From Candidatus Hydrogenedentota bacterium (GTDB lineage: Bacteria; Hydrogenedentota; Hydrogenedentia; Hydrogenedentales; SLHB01), in the NCBI GenBank assembly GCA_013359265.1, contig JABWCD010000039.1, positions 1-54,391 of the forward strand: 54,391 bases of DNA, in the 5' to 3' direction. Under the pieces are notes generated by a model, which saw only the letters and a program-made list of their open reading frames with translations, was not told where the DNA came from and ran no database searches. Made by a program: the position numbers and the translations under genes. Positions 35,248-43,668 of the stretch are shown here, in pieces (the stretch's first letter is position 1; each line of letters begins with the position of its first letter).

Positions 35248-37101
35248 TCATGGCGGAAACACGCTCACCATTTTCGGAGCCACATAACGCCGCACGGTTT
35301 TCATCGGCGCTTTAGCCGCCTTGAGGGCGTCGCGTTGGTACAGGGGCAAGCCTTTGCCGGTATCGCGGGGAGACACGTCGATGACGGTGTTGCCGCGGAT
35401 GGTGAAGGTGTATTTCGCGGGCGGGTCGAGCGGTTTCCAATCGGGTCCCGGGTCGGTGCATTCCTTCCAGAACTCGTCCTGTTTCCATTTGAGCGTGTAG
35501 GTTTCCGTTGTGGTTGTGAGCGGGAATTCGAGCGTGATGGTGTCCGTCGGCTCCAGATTGTCGAGGGTCGCATAGCGGCCAACCCACACGGCGTCATGCG
35601 GCTCGCCGTTCACGGTGGCGCGCACGGAGCGCGTATCGACGTAAAACGGAATGCGCACGGCGACCGATTGCGCGCTCTTGTTGCGAATGACGACTTTCCC
35701 CTCGAAGGGCAAATAGCTGTCCACGTCCAGCCACGGCGACGCGCGGTTCAGCAGCAGGTTGATGCGCGCGTGTCCGTCGTCGCATTGCGCGATCGAGTGC
35801 CACGCGAAATACATCGCGGGGGTGCAATTGCCGGTGCAGCAGATCGTGTAGAGCAGATTATGCTCGGGGATCAGGGTTGGATGCGTGCTGTCGGACAGAA
35901 ACGTGCCGAGGCAGCGGTCGATTGCGTTCTCGTTGCTCTCGTTCGCGGGGTCGTAGGGTCCGGACGTCGTGTCGTTCTTGCCGCGGCCCTCGGGCATTTC
36001 CGCGTTCGCCGCATTCATGCGCGCGGCGTCGGTGATCTGCAACTCGGCGAGATGATTGCGGATGTATGCGTCTGCGTCGTCCCAATAGTCACCGACGCCC
36101 GCGACTGACAGCGCCAACGCGAGCCACGTCATGTCACCGGTCGTGCAGCCTTCGCCGAAAAGCCCAATGCGCGCAATGCCGAACGACCGCATATGCTCGT
36201 AGCCGTCGCGCACGAACTGTTTGATGCGCGCGTTGTTCGCCGCCTGCGCGTAGGTGAGCAGGCCCATCAATCCTTGCGTGTGCGCGTGGCTGTGGCCGTT
36301 GAACTGCGCGTGTTCCGCGCTGGTGACCGCTTTCGGCGCCGCTTCGGATTCCCAGAATTTCGGAAGAATCGTGAACCGCGCCAATCCGCCGCACGTGTCG
36401 ATGTATTTCGTTTGGTTCGAGGCCAGCGCCCACCGTGTCATCGGGCGGATGGCGCGGCCCTGAATGAACACTTGCAACCAATAATTCGTCACGCCCAATG
36501 CCGTGGGGTTCGTGCTCGGTGGGCCGTCGTAGTAATAGAGGCCGTCGCCCTGCGGTTGCGCCGAGCGCACGTGGTCTTCCGCGATCGTGTCGATGACGCG
36601 CTTCAATTCAGGTCTCGGGTCGACTTGATACAGATTGGTCAGCGCCGCCATCGTGCACGACACCGGGGTCGGCGCGGCGGGGTTCAAGGGCACGTCCGTT
36701 ATCATTCCCTCGAACATTTTTGCATCGACGTCGAGGTTCTCCTCGCTGCCGCTCATCATGCGCGCGAATTGGAGCGCTTCCGCAATCTTTCCCCAGTTCG
36801 GCGGCCCGCCCGGAAAATCGCTGAGATAGGCGGGCCGGCCGTTGAAGTACACGTGGCCGTACGGCGCGAAGTGCTTTTCCGGATTCAGGAAGGACGTGAG
36901 GCCATGCACGGCGATTCGAGCGCGCTCGGCAAGATCGAGGGTGTCAGGGACGGCCGCCTCGTAGCGTTCGCCGTTGGGCTTGAAGGCGTCCGGATTGATC
37001 GCGCCCGCCGGGTCGTAGCCAAACGCGCACACGCATTGAATCGCTGCGCACACGCCAATCGCGACTCGGAAGGCGCGTCTACGCGCGCTGGCACTTCGCA
37101 T
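35248..37101 (-). CDS. Exported GH127/DUF1680-like glycoside hydrolase
   Basis: The 617-aa protein has an N-terminal hydrophobic export segment (FRVAIGVCAAIQCVCAFG). A long (alpha/alpha) barrel and a beta-sandwich end follow. The segment LLYTICCTGNCTPAMYFAW (about 425-443) matches the Cys-Cys block that holds the zinc-bound nucleophile in GH127 beta-L-arabinofuranosidases. HAHTQGLMGLLTYAQAA is another conserved piece. GH127-type enzymes release L-arabinofuranose or related sugars; the exact substrate is uncertain as overall similarity looks distant. The SDR at 37102 lies immediately upstream (zero gap), so the two are co-transcribed. Confidence 0.7.
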   Translation of the reverse strand: MRSASARRRAFRVAIGVCAAIQCVCAFGYDPAGAINPDAFKPNGERYEAAVPDTLDLAERARIAVHGLTSFLNPEKHFAPYGHVYFNGRPAYLSDFPGGPPNWGKIAEALQFARMMSGSEENLDVDAKMFEGMITDVPLNPAAPTPVSCTMAALTNLYQVDPRPELKRVIDTIAEDHVRSAQPQGDGLYYYDGPPSTNPTALGVTNYWLQVFIQGRAIRPMTRWALASNQTKYIDTCGGLARFTILPKFWESEAAPKAVTSAEHAQFNGHSHAHTQGLMGLLTYAQAANNARIKQFVRDGYEHMRSFGIARIGLFGEGCTTGDMTWLALALSVAGVGDYWDDADAYIRNHLAELQITDAARMNAANAEMPEGRGKNDTTSGPYDPANESNENAIDRCLGTFLSDSTHPTLIPEHNLLYTICCTGNCTPAMYFAWHSIAQCDDGHARINLLLNRASPWLDVDSYLPFEGKVVIRNKSAQSVAVRIPFYVDTRSVRATVNGEPHDAVWVGRYATLDNLEPTDTITLEFPLTTTTETYTLKWKQDEFWKECTDPGPDWKPLDPPAKYTFTIRGNTVIDVSPRDTGKGLPLYQRDALKAAKAPMKTVRRYVAPKMVSVFPP

Positions 37102-37884
37102 TCATTTCTCCTTCACGGTCGCTTTCGTTGCGCCCGTCGAGATTCCGCCGTCCACCAAAAGGGTTTGGCCCGTGATATACGCGCTGGCGTCGGACGCCAA
37201 GAAGACGATTGCGCCGTCGAGATCGTGTGGCTGGCCCGGACGTTTCAGCGGTATGCGGTCGCAGATGTAGTTCACCCACGCTTCGTTCTCGTACAACACC
37301 GCTGTCTGCGCCGTCTTGAACCAGCCCGGCGCGAGACAGTTCACGGTGATACCGTACTCGCCCCAGTCGTCCGCGAGGCTCATCGTCAACTGCTTCGTGC
37401 CGCCCCGGCTCGCGCAATAGGGGCCGAGACCGGAGTACCCCGCAACGGTTGTCACCGAGCCGATGTTGATCACGCGCCCGTACCGGTTTGGGATCATGCT
37501 GCGGTTGGCGATCGCCTGCGCGACGAAGAAGGTCCCGCGGAGGTTTGTATCGAGCACAAGATTCCAGTCGTCCCATGTCACGTCCGTTGCGCGTTTGCGG
37601 ACGTTGCACCCCGCGTTGTTGACGAGAACATCGATCTTGCCGCACGTGCCTACTGCCGCATCGGCCATGCACTGGATGCTGTCGTAGTCGCGCACATCGA
37701 GTTCGAGCGGAACGCAGCGGCGGCCCATCGATTCGATTTCGTAGGTGAAGTCTTTCAGTGATATCAGCGACCGGGACGTGATGGCCAGGTCCGCGCCCGC
37801 CTTCGCGAGCGCGCGCGCCATGTATTGACCGAGCCCGCGGCTCGCGCCGGTAATCAATGCCGTTTTGCCGGTCAAATCGAACAT
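37102..37884 (-). CDS. Short-chain dehydrogenase/reductase
   Basis: From the ATG at 37884 (MFDLTGKTALITG) the protein is 260 aa with Rossmann motif TGASRGLG (12-19), NNAG (89-92), Ser143 and Tyr156. In the active-site block YCASR the usual catalytic Lys is Arg160. The C-terminus YITGQTLLVDGG is classical-SDR, close to 2-deoxy-D-gluconate 3-dehydrogenase or gluconate 5-dehydrogenase types. It lies between an MDR dehydrogenase and a GH127-like hydrolase in one minus-strand unit, so it probably oxidises or reduces a sugar or sugar acid. Confidence 0.92.
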   Translation of the reverse strand: MFDLTGKTALITGASRGLGQYMARALAKAGADLAITSRSLISLKDFTYEIESMGRRCVPLELDVRDYDSIQCMADAAVGTCGKIDVLVNNAGCNVRKRATDVTWDDWNLVLDTNLRGTFFVAQAIANRSMIPNRYGRVINIGSVTTVAGYSGLGPYCASRGGTKQLTMSLADDWGEYGITVNCLAPGWFKTAQTAVLYENEAWVNYICDRIPLKRPGQPHDLDGAIVFLASDASAYITGQTLLVDGGISTGATKATVKEK

Positions 37885-37901
37885 GACAAGTCCTCTCGCG
37901 T

Positions 37902-38939
37902 CTACTTCGCCGGATTCAGTATCACTTTCATTAGGCCCCGCTCGCGTGCGTGCAGCCGCCTGAACCATTCCGGACCATCGTCCAATGACGCGACCGCGCT
38001 GATTAACGGTGCGACACGCACGTGCTCGCGCTGAAGCAGGTTTAAGCACGTGGGGTACTCGCCCGACGATGCGCAGGAACCGAACAAACTGATCTCGCGC
38101 GTCACGACGGATTGCAGTGGAAGCTGCACATTCGCGCTGACGTTTCCGACCAGCACCACGGCCCCGCCCTTGCGCGCGCACTGGATTGCCGCGCCGACAG
38201 TTTCGTTCGCGCCGACGGCCTCGAACACCGCGTCCGCCCCGAGGCCGCGGGTCCGCGCGCGCACGGCGGTAAGTACGTCGATGCGAGACGGATTCAGCGT
38301 TACGTGCGCGCCACACTCGGTCGCCAGCGCGAGCCGCGAATCGTCCAGATCGACCGCGATAATCAGGTTATACGAATGCACGCGCAACGCCTGGACGATC
38401 AGCAGTCCGATCATTCCCGCGCCAATCACCACGGCGCAATCGTTCGGCACGAACGACGCGTGCGTGACCGCGTGCAGCGCCACGGAAATCGGCTCGACCA
38501 TCGCTGCGTGCTCGAAGGGCACGCCGTCGGGAACGCGATACAGGATGCGGCCGGGCACGGCGACGTACTCCGCGAACGCCCCGTGCTGCCGGTACTCGTC
38601 GCACGATACGCCCAACACGCGCCGGTCCTCGCACAGGTTCACACGGTCCTGCTTGCAGAATGTGCAGGCGCCGCAGTATATGGTCGAGTCGAACGTGACG
38701 CGATCGCCGGTTTTCCACTGCGGCACGTCCTTGCCGACCGCGGCGATGATACCCGCCGCTTCGTGGCCCATGATTATTGGCGGAATGCGGCGGCCCGTCG
38801 ACCCGTCCATGCCGTGCACGTCGCTGCCGCAAATGCCGCAGGCCTGTACCGCCACCAACACGTCGTCGCCGGAGACGTGCGGTTTCGGAACGTCTTGGAT
38901 TTCGAGCGTGCTTGGAGCGGTCAGTACGAGGGCCTTCAT
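37902..38939 (-). CDS. Zinc-dependent medium-chain dehydrogenase (sorbitol/threonine dehydrogenase type)
   Basis: The 345-aa protein has catalytic zinc ligands in CGICGSD (Cys37) and GHE (58-60). A four-Cys structural-zinc loop lies around residues 88-106 (YCGACTFCKQDRVNLC), and a Rossmann motif GAGMIGLL follows in the second half. It oxidises a secondary alcohol of a polyol or sugar with NAD(P). The 17-nt gap to the SDR and 9-nt gap to the Nramp-related transporter suggest one operon for uptake and oxidation of one compound. Confidence 0.92.
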   Translation of the reverse strand: MKALVLTAPSTLEIQDVPKPHVSGDDVLVAVQACGICGSDVHGMDGSTGRRIPPIIMGHEAAGIIAAVGKDVPQWKTGDRVTFDSTIYCGACTFCKQDRVNLCEDRRVLGVSCDEYRQHGAFAEYVAVPGRILYRVPDGVPFEHAAMVEPISVALHAVTHASFVPNDCAVVIGAGMIGLLIVQALRVHSYNLIIAVDLDDSRLALATECGAHVTLNPSRIDVLTAVRARTRGLGADAVFEAVGANETVGAAIQCARKGGAVVLVGNVSANVQLPLQSVVTREISLFGSCASSGEYPTCLNLLQREHVRVAPLISAVASLDDGPEWFRRLHARERGLMKVILNPAK

Positions 38940-38948
38940 AAGTGGTAA

Positions 38949-40376
38949 TCACTTACCGGCGGACAGTTGGACAAGCTGGAACACACAGAAATAGCCGAAC
39001 ATGACGAACGCGAGCAGCAGTCCGGCAATGAATACCCGGTTCGCGCGAAGGATTTCGCGAACGTCATCGGCGAAAAACCGCGGCATGACGAAATACAGGG
39101 TCAAACCCACAGCAAGCGCCTGCAACGGCGTCAGCACCATGCCATCGAGAATCGCGGCGACTTGTACAAGTGCGACGGGCTGATATCCGAGCGAATAGAC
39201 TATTACGACGTTGCTGATGGCGAATAGAACCAGGATTGTACGGAACTGCGTCTTCCAGGGCCAGCGTTGCGTCGCCGGAAACAGCACACGCGCGCAGTCC
39301 GCCAGCAGCCGTGGCCATCCCGCGAACTGGCCGAGCATGGTGCTCAGCATGGCTGCAAGCCCCGCAAGCACGAACAAATGCGCGCCCCATTGCCCCCAAT
39401 GATCGCCGAAGATGCGCGCAACGGTCAGCGCCACTTCCGTTTTTTCCGGCGCGATCTGTTGTGGGCGCAGCACGCCGTTGCCTGCGATCAGGAAGGCGGA
39501 AGTCACGACGACTCCTATCGTCAGCGCCAAGGTTGCATCCGCTGTGACGACGCGGCGCCACTGACGAATCTCCTTCGCATCCTGCACGGTCAGCGACTGC
39601 AGTTGAGCGGGGTCCATTGGCTTTCCGTGACCGCGCCCGCGGGTCATTCCGTAGCCGGCGCCGATTACCCAATACGAATACCACACCTGGCTCGCGAACC
39701 CACCCGCAGCCCAGCCGAGCAGCGGCATTAACTCGAACCAGGACGATCGCGTCACAATTCCCTTGTCGACTGCCCATTCGGCAGGCTCCGGAATTTGGAA
39801 CTCGAGCAAGCCGCCAAGCAGCGTTCCCGTTCCCGGCCACGTGCGTACGGCGACCGTCAGCGTGCCTACAATGATCAGCAATACGAGAAGCGACATCATT
39901 TGCTTGAGCGGCTCAAACTTTCCGCTCCACGTTATCGCGATGATTGCGAGCACGGCCATCCAACCCAGCAAGAACTGCGGAAGCGGGACAAAGTAATGCA
40001 GAAAAACGGCGGTGACGCTCGCGAGCGCTCCGGTAGAAATTGCGCCCGCGCAAATCTGGCCAACGAACACCGGCCAGATTACCCAATTCTTTGGGCCAGG
40101 CGTGCGGCTGAGCATGTCGATCATGCCTTCGCCGGTGGTCACCGTGTAGTGCGCGCCCGCCAATCCAATCCAATACTTCGCGAAGATGGCGAGCACCGGC
40201 GCCCATAGGATCGCTATCCCAAAAATGGCCCCGCTTCGCGTTGCCAGGATGACTTCGCCGGAGCCAATGTACTCCCCGCACCACACCAGACCCGGTCCCA
40301 GCGCCATTAGAAGCGCCATACCGCGCGGGGCCGGCATGACGTTGCCCGTTTTGTCCGTCGATTGATCGCCCACCAC
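38949..40376 (-). CDS. Nramp-related membrane transporter without canonical metal-site motifs
   Basis: The 475-aa protein has about 11-12 membrane segments and the Nramp (LeuT-fold) layout, starting LLMALGPGLVWCGEYIGSGE. The DPGN motif of TM1 that binds metal in true Nramps reads IGSGE here. The TM6 MPH motif is absent (region FELMPLLGWAAGGF). It therefore belongs to a divergent Nramp-like branch whose substrate need not be Mn2+ or Fe2+. It is first in a unit with MDR and SDR dehydrogenases and a GH127-like hydrolase, so an organic substrate is possible (inference). Confidence 0.82.
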   Translation of the reverse strand: MVGDQSTDKTGNVMPAPRGMALLMALGPGLVWCGEYIGSGEVILATRSGAIFGIAILWAPVLAIFAKYWIGLAGAHYTVTTGEGMIDMLSRTPGPKNWVIWPVFVGQICAGAISTGALASVTAVFLHYFVPLPQFLLGWMAVLAIIAITWSGKFEPLKQMMSLLVLLIIVGTLTVAVRTWPGTGTLLGGLLEFQIPEPAEWAVDKGIVTRSSWFELMPLLGWAAGGFASQVWYSYWVIGAGYGMTRGRGHGKPMDPAQLQSLTVQDAKEIRQWRRVVTADATLALTIGVVVTSAFLIAGNGVLRPQQIAPEKTEVALTVARIFGDHWGQWGAHLFVLAGLAAMLSTMLGQFAGWPRLLADCARVLFPATQRWPWKTQFRTILVLFAISNVVIVYSLGYQPVALVQVAAILDGMVLTPLQALAVGLTLYFVMPRFFADDVREILRANRVFIAGLLLAFVMFGYFCVFQLVQLSAGK

Positions 40377-40520
40377 GCACCTTACCCGAGTTGAAGCACG
40401 AGCATAGCGCCTGACGGGACGTTGCGCAACGCGCCGGTGTATACTGGTGGCGGTACATGGGCGCCGCCGCTCGGGGGAGTTGGCGACGCGCGTTCAACGA
40501 CATGGGCCAGGGGGAATGTC

Positions 40521-41894
40521 ATGATTTCACGCCGCCGCTTTCTTCAGTCCACTGTGGCCGCCGCGCCACTCCTACTAACATCGCCCGCGTTCGCGCGCGG
40601 CAAACCGGGGCCGAACGACCAAATCGCGATCGGATTGATCGGGTTGGGCGGGCGCTGCACGGACATCATGAAGACCTGTGTCGAGATTCCGGAGGTCCGA
40701 ATCGTCGGCGTATGCGACTGTTTCAAGCCGCGTGTCGATTACTGGATGGATAACGCCGGGAAGGAACGCGGGTGGAAGCCCTATCTCGATTTCCGCGAGA
40801 TGATCGAGAAGGAGAAACTCGATGGCGTGATGGTGGAGACGACGACACACGCGCGGGCGTGGATTGCGTGCCACGCGATGGCCGCCGGCCTCGATGCGTA
40901 CATCGAGAAGCCGATGAGCCTGACGATCGCGGAAGGGCGCGAAATGGTCAAGTTCGCGCGCAAGTACAAGCGCGTCACGCAGGTAGGCACGCAGCAGCGG
41001 TCGATACCGCTGAACAACTGGGCGAGCGACCTCGTGAAGAATGGCGCGCTGGGGAAAGTGCATACCGTGCTCGCGCCGAACTTCGTTGGGCCGCTCCACT
41101 GGCAACCGAAACCGGAAGAACCGATGCCCGAAGGCGTTACCGATGGATGGTGGGACGTATGGACAAACCAGGCGGAGCTTCGGCCGTACCACAGCGAACT
41201 CCATCGCAGTTGGTCGACGTGGTGGGACTATGACGGCGGCGGCATCTCGTTCGGGGTTACGGGGTGGGGCGCGCACAGCTACGACCAAATCCAGCGCGGA
41301 CTGGGCACGGACGAGACCGGGCCGATCGAAGTCGTGCTCGAAGAACCCGTTAACGACGTGCGCGCCGGGGCATTCGAGAAACGCGAAATCGGCGAAGACG
41401 AAACCGGCGCACCCTATTACGGGATGGTCGAAAACACGCACGGCCCGCGCGCGAAGGTCTCCATGAAGTTTGCGAGCGGCGCCGAACTGAAACTGCACCT
41501 CGACGCCGACAGGAGCCCGGGCCTCGGGTGCATCTTCGTCGGCGAGAACGGCAGGATCGAAATCAACCGCGACAAAATCGCTGCGGAACCGCGCGAATTG
41601 ATCGACGGCGCGGACCGGCCCGCTCCGCTATCCGTGCCGGAGACCCGCCCGCACATCGAGAATTGGATCGAGTGCATCAAGTCGCGCAAACGCTGCAACG
41701 CGGACATCGAGTACGGACAGCACGCATCGACGCTGTGCTACCTCGTGAACATCGCGCGCGACATCGGCCGCGTCGGCGAACCGCTGAAGTGGGACCCGAA
41801 GAAGGAGCGGTTCACGAATTGCGATGAAGCGAACGCGATGCTGTCGCGCCCGCGCCGCGCGGGATATGAGTTGCCGAAGCTCGGACGGGGGTGA
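40521..41894 (+). CDS. Tat-exported Gfo/Idh/MocA oxidoreductase (1)
   Basis: From the ATG at 40521 (after CAGGGGGAA) the protein is 457 aa with a twin-arginine signal MISRRRFLQSTVAAAP. The Rossmann motif GLIGLGGRC and the catalytic EKPMS (about residues 133-137) define the family. Such enzymes are exported folded with bound NAD(P) and oxidise or reduce sugar carbons, like glucose-fructose oxidoreductase. The DUF1080 gene follows by 4 nt. Gfo/Idh/MocA plus DUF1080 is the set known for 3-keto-glycoside formation and cleavage. Confidence 0.92.
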   Translation: MISRRRFLQSTVAAAPLLLTSPAFARGKPGPNDQIAIGLIGLGGRCTDIMKTCVEIPEVRIVGVCDCFKPRVDYWMDNAGKERGWKPYLDFREMIEKEKLDGVMVETTTHARAWIACHAMAAGLDAYIEKPMSLTIAEGREMVKFARKYKRVTQVGTQQRSIPLNNWASDLVKNGALGKVHTVLAPNFVGPLHWQPKPEEPMPEGVTDGWWDVWTNQAELRPYHSELHRSWSTWWDYDGGGISFGVTGWGAHSYDQIQRGLGTDETGPIEVVLEEPVNDVRAGAFEKREIGEDETGAPYYGMVENTHGPRAKVSMKFASGAELKLHLDADRSPGLGCIFVGENGRIEINRDKIAAEPRELIDGADRPAPLSVPETRPHIENWIECIKSRKRCNADIEYGQHASTLCYLVNIARDIGRVGEPLKWDPKKERFTNCDEANAMLSRPRRAGYELPKLGRG

Positions 41895-41898
41895 TGCG

Positions 41899-42585
41899 AT
41901 GAAATCCACATTCCTCATTGCAGCGGCCGCCTTCGCGGTGCTAATCGTCGCACCCGATCTCGCCACCGACGATCACGACTTCGCACCCATGTTCAACGGA
42001 AAAGACCTGTCAGGCTGGGAAGGCAAACCCGGCGGATGGTGGGTCGAGGAAGGGGCCATTACGTCCGAGAGCACGCCCGAGAAACCGTGCGTGAAACATC
42101 ACTACCTCTACTGGCGCGGCGGCAAGCCGGCGGATTTCGTCATGCGTTTCAAGTACAGGCTCGTGGGCGGAAACTCGGGCGTTCAGTTCCGCAGCCAGGA
42201 ACGTCCCGAGTTCGATACGTGGGGCTATCAGGCCGACATGGAAGACGGCGGGCAGTGGACCGGCTGCCTGTTCCAGCACGATCGCGGCGGCGTCGTGATG
42301 CGCGGGAAGAAGGCGGTGATCGCAGAAGACGGCGCGCGGAATGAAACCGCCGTCGGCGATCCCGATGAACTGCAGAAGGCCGTGAAGCATAACGATTGGA
42401 ACGACTACGAAATCGTCGCGGAAGGCAGTCACGTCACCCTGCGCATCAACGGCAAACTCATGTGTGAAGTCGATGATCGCGACGCAAAGTGGGCCTGCAA
42501 GGACGGCATCATCGCGCTGCAAATGCACCCCGGCCCGCCCATGAAGGTGCAGTTCAAGGACCTGCGGATCAAGATCGCGGAGTAG
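41899..42585 (+). CDS. DUF1080 exported 3-keto-glycoside hydrolase-type protein
   Basis: The 228-aa protein has a signal peptide (MKSTFLIAAAAFAVLIVA). The DUF1080 concanavalin-like fold follows: FAPMFNGKDLSGWEGKPGGW, the NSGVQFRSQE block, DTWGYQADMEDG and, at the end, IIALQMHPGPPMKVQFKDLRI. Characterised members cleave 3-keto-glycosides or 3-keto-disaccharides outside the cytoplasm. The ATG 4 nt after the Gfo/Idh/MocA stop codon implies the two act in sequence. Confidence 0.92.
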   Translation: MKSTFLIAAAAFAVLIVAPDLATDDHDFAPMFNGKDLSGWEGKPGGWWVEEGAITSESTPEKPCVKHHYLYWRGGKPADFVMRFKYRLVGGNSGVQFRSQERPEFDTWGYQADMEDGGQWTGCLFQHDRGGVVMRGKKAVIAEDGARNETAVGDPDELQKAVKHNDWNDYEIVAEGSHVTLRINGKLMCEVDDRDAKWACKDGIIALQMHPGPPMKVQFKDLRIKIAE

Positions 42586-42597
42586 CGGGCGGGGCGG

Positions 42598-42834
42598 CTA
42601 GAAACCGCTCTTCAAAAGCGACTCCATAGTTTCGAAGTAGCGACGATGCGTCTTACGCAGCGCGGCTTCGTCGGCGGCCTCAAGGAGCACGACTTCGTGG
42701 TCGGTGTTCTGGCGTTGGAGCGAGAGTTCAAGTGCAAGCCGCGATTCCTCTGCTTCATGCTGTCGCGTCTCGTCAAATGCCTCGAACGAAACAATTGTTT
42801 CGTTTTGCCGATCATATTCCACAAGAAAGAACAT
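42598..42834 (-). CDS. Small acidic protein, putative partner (antitoxin?) of the RelA/SpoT-domain protein
   Basis: The 78-aa product begins MFFLVEYDRQNETIVSFEAF and is acidic and mostly helical (DETRQHEAEESRLALELSLQ). It has no Cys motif and no membrane segment. ATG at 42834 follows AAGGAT and lies 4 nt after the stop of the RelA/SpoT-domain gene, so the two are co-translated. I do not recognise the family. Its size, charge and coupling to a small alarmone-type synthetase fit an antitoxin in a toxSAS pair, but no experiment is known to me. Confidence 0.7.
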   Translation of the reverse strand: MFFLVEYDRQNETIVSFEAFDETRQHEAEESRLALELSLQRQNTDHEVVLLEAADEAALRKTHRRYFETMESLLKSGF

Positions 42835-42838
42835 CGCG

Positions 42839-43588
42839 TTATCCTTGCTGTTTACGCTTCGCGTCCAACAACATTATCAACGAGTCGCATTTATTCCGCA
42901 AGAACATCTTGGACTTTGCGATATCATCCGTGTGCTTCTCGAAGACGGTCTGCGCCAAAATGGAGAAGTTCGGCCCCATCGTTTCTTTGGCATATTTCTC
43001 AACTTTGTCCTCTATCTCCTCGATAATGGAAATGTCTTGCGAGAGCTTAAGCATAGGCTCGGACCACGCGTGAGGTCCGCTACCATACTTGATGCCGGGA
43101 TCGATGACATCGGACGCCTTCTCCGAAGTCTCGGCCCATTTATGCTGGAGGACCGTTCTCACTTGAACTTCAGCGTGCCGTTCGAGAGCATGCACTACAA
43201 CGTGCACTGCTCGATATCCGTGGCTCGGCTTCTCCCTGCGGTCTATGACGGAACATTGGGGGAAGACGTTTCTCAATCGCGCCACCAGTTCGTCCTGTGC
43301 GCTGAGATTCGGCACGACGATTCGGCACCCGGCAATGTCCTGTATTTGGCTGAGGCGAATGCTCTCGCGGCGTAGTTTTTCGCGAATCGATGAAGTCGAT
43401 TTAGCGAGTCGGCCGGTCGGTTCGAGCTTCAGCCCACCACGAATAACCGAAATTACGTGATTGTGTGCATCGGCAAACGACCGACGATACTGGTCAAGCA
43501 TGCGCAGATCGTCTTCGGATATTGTCTCGGATTTAATGCGTTCGCCGAGCTTATCGATTTGGGTCTTTGAGAATTTGCCTTCGCCCAT
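42839..43588 (-). CDS. RelA/SpoT synthetase-domain protein (toxSAS-like)
   Basis: The 249-aa protein has the complete (p)ppGpp-synthetase core: R60-x-x-K-S-x-x-S-I-x-E-K (60-71), DIAGCRIV (84-91), GYRAVHVVV (124-132) and EVQVRTVLQHKWAE (140-153). A predominantly helical C-terminus follows. There is no hydrolase or TGS domain, so it is a single-domain synthetase. Such proteins either make alarmones or, in toxSAS toxins, pyrophosphorylate nucleotides or tRNA 3' ends. Active-site residues look intact. The small partner gene immediately downstream makes the toxin reading plausible. No clear ribosome binding site precedes the ATG. Confidence 0.88.
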   Translation of the reverse strand: MGEGKFSKTQIDKLGERIKSETISEDDLRMLDQYRRSFADAHNHVISVIRGGLKLEPTGRLAKSTSSIREKLRRESIRLSQIQDIAGCRIVVPNLSAQDELVARLRNVFPQCSVIDRREKPSHGYRAVHVVVHALERHAEVQVRTVLQHKWAETSEKASDVIDPGIKYGSGPHAWSEPMLKLSQDISIIEEIEDKVEKYAKETMGPNFSILAQTVFEKHTDDIAKSKMFLRNKCDSLIMLLDAKRKQQG

Positions 43589-43668
43589 TGGAATCCGGCC
43601 ATCGGTTCTCAGTAGTCTGGGCCATCAATCGCGCGAGGTTACCATAACAGAAATGGGAGGGCCAACCC

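Noticed and set aside
36193-37761. 522-codon open frame on the plus strand
   Set aside because: Runs across two real minus-strand genes (GH127-like and SDR) in a shadow frame.
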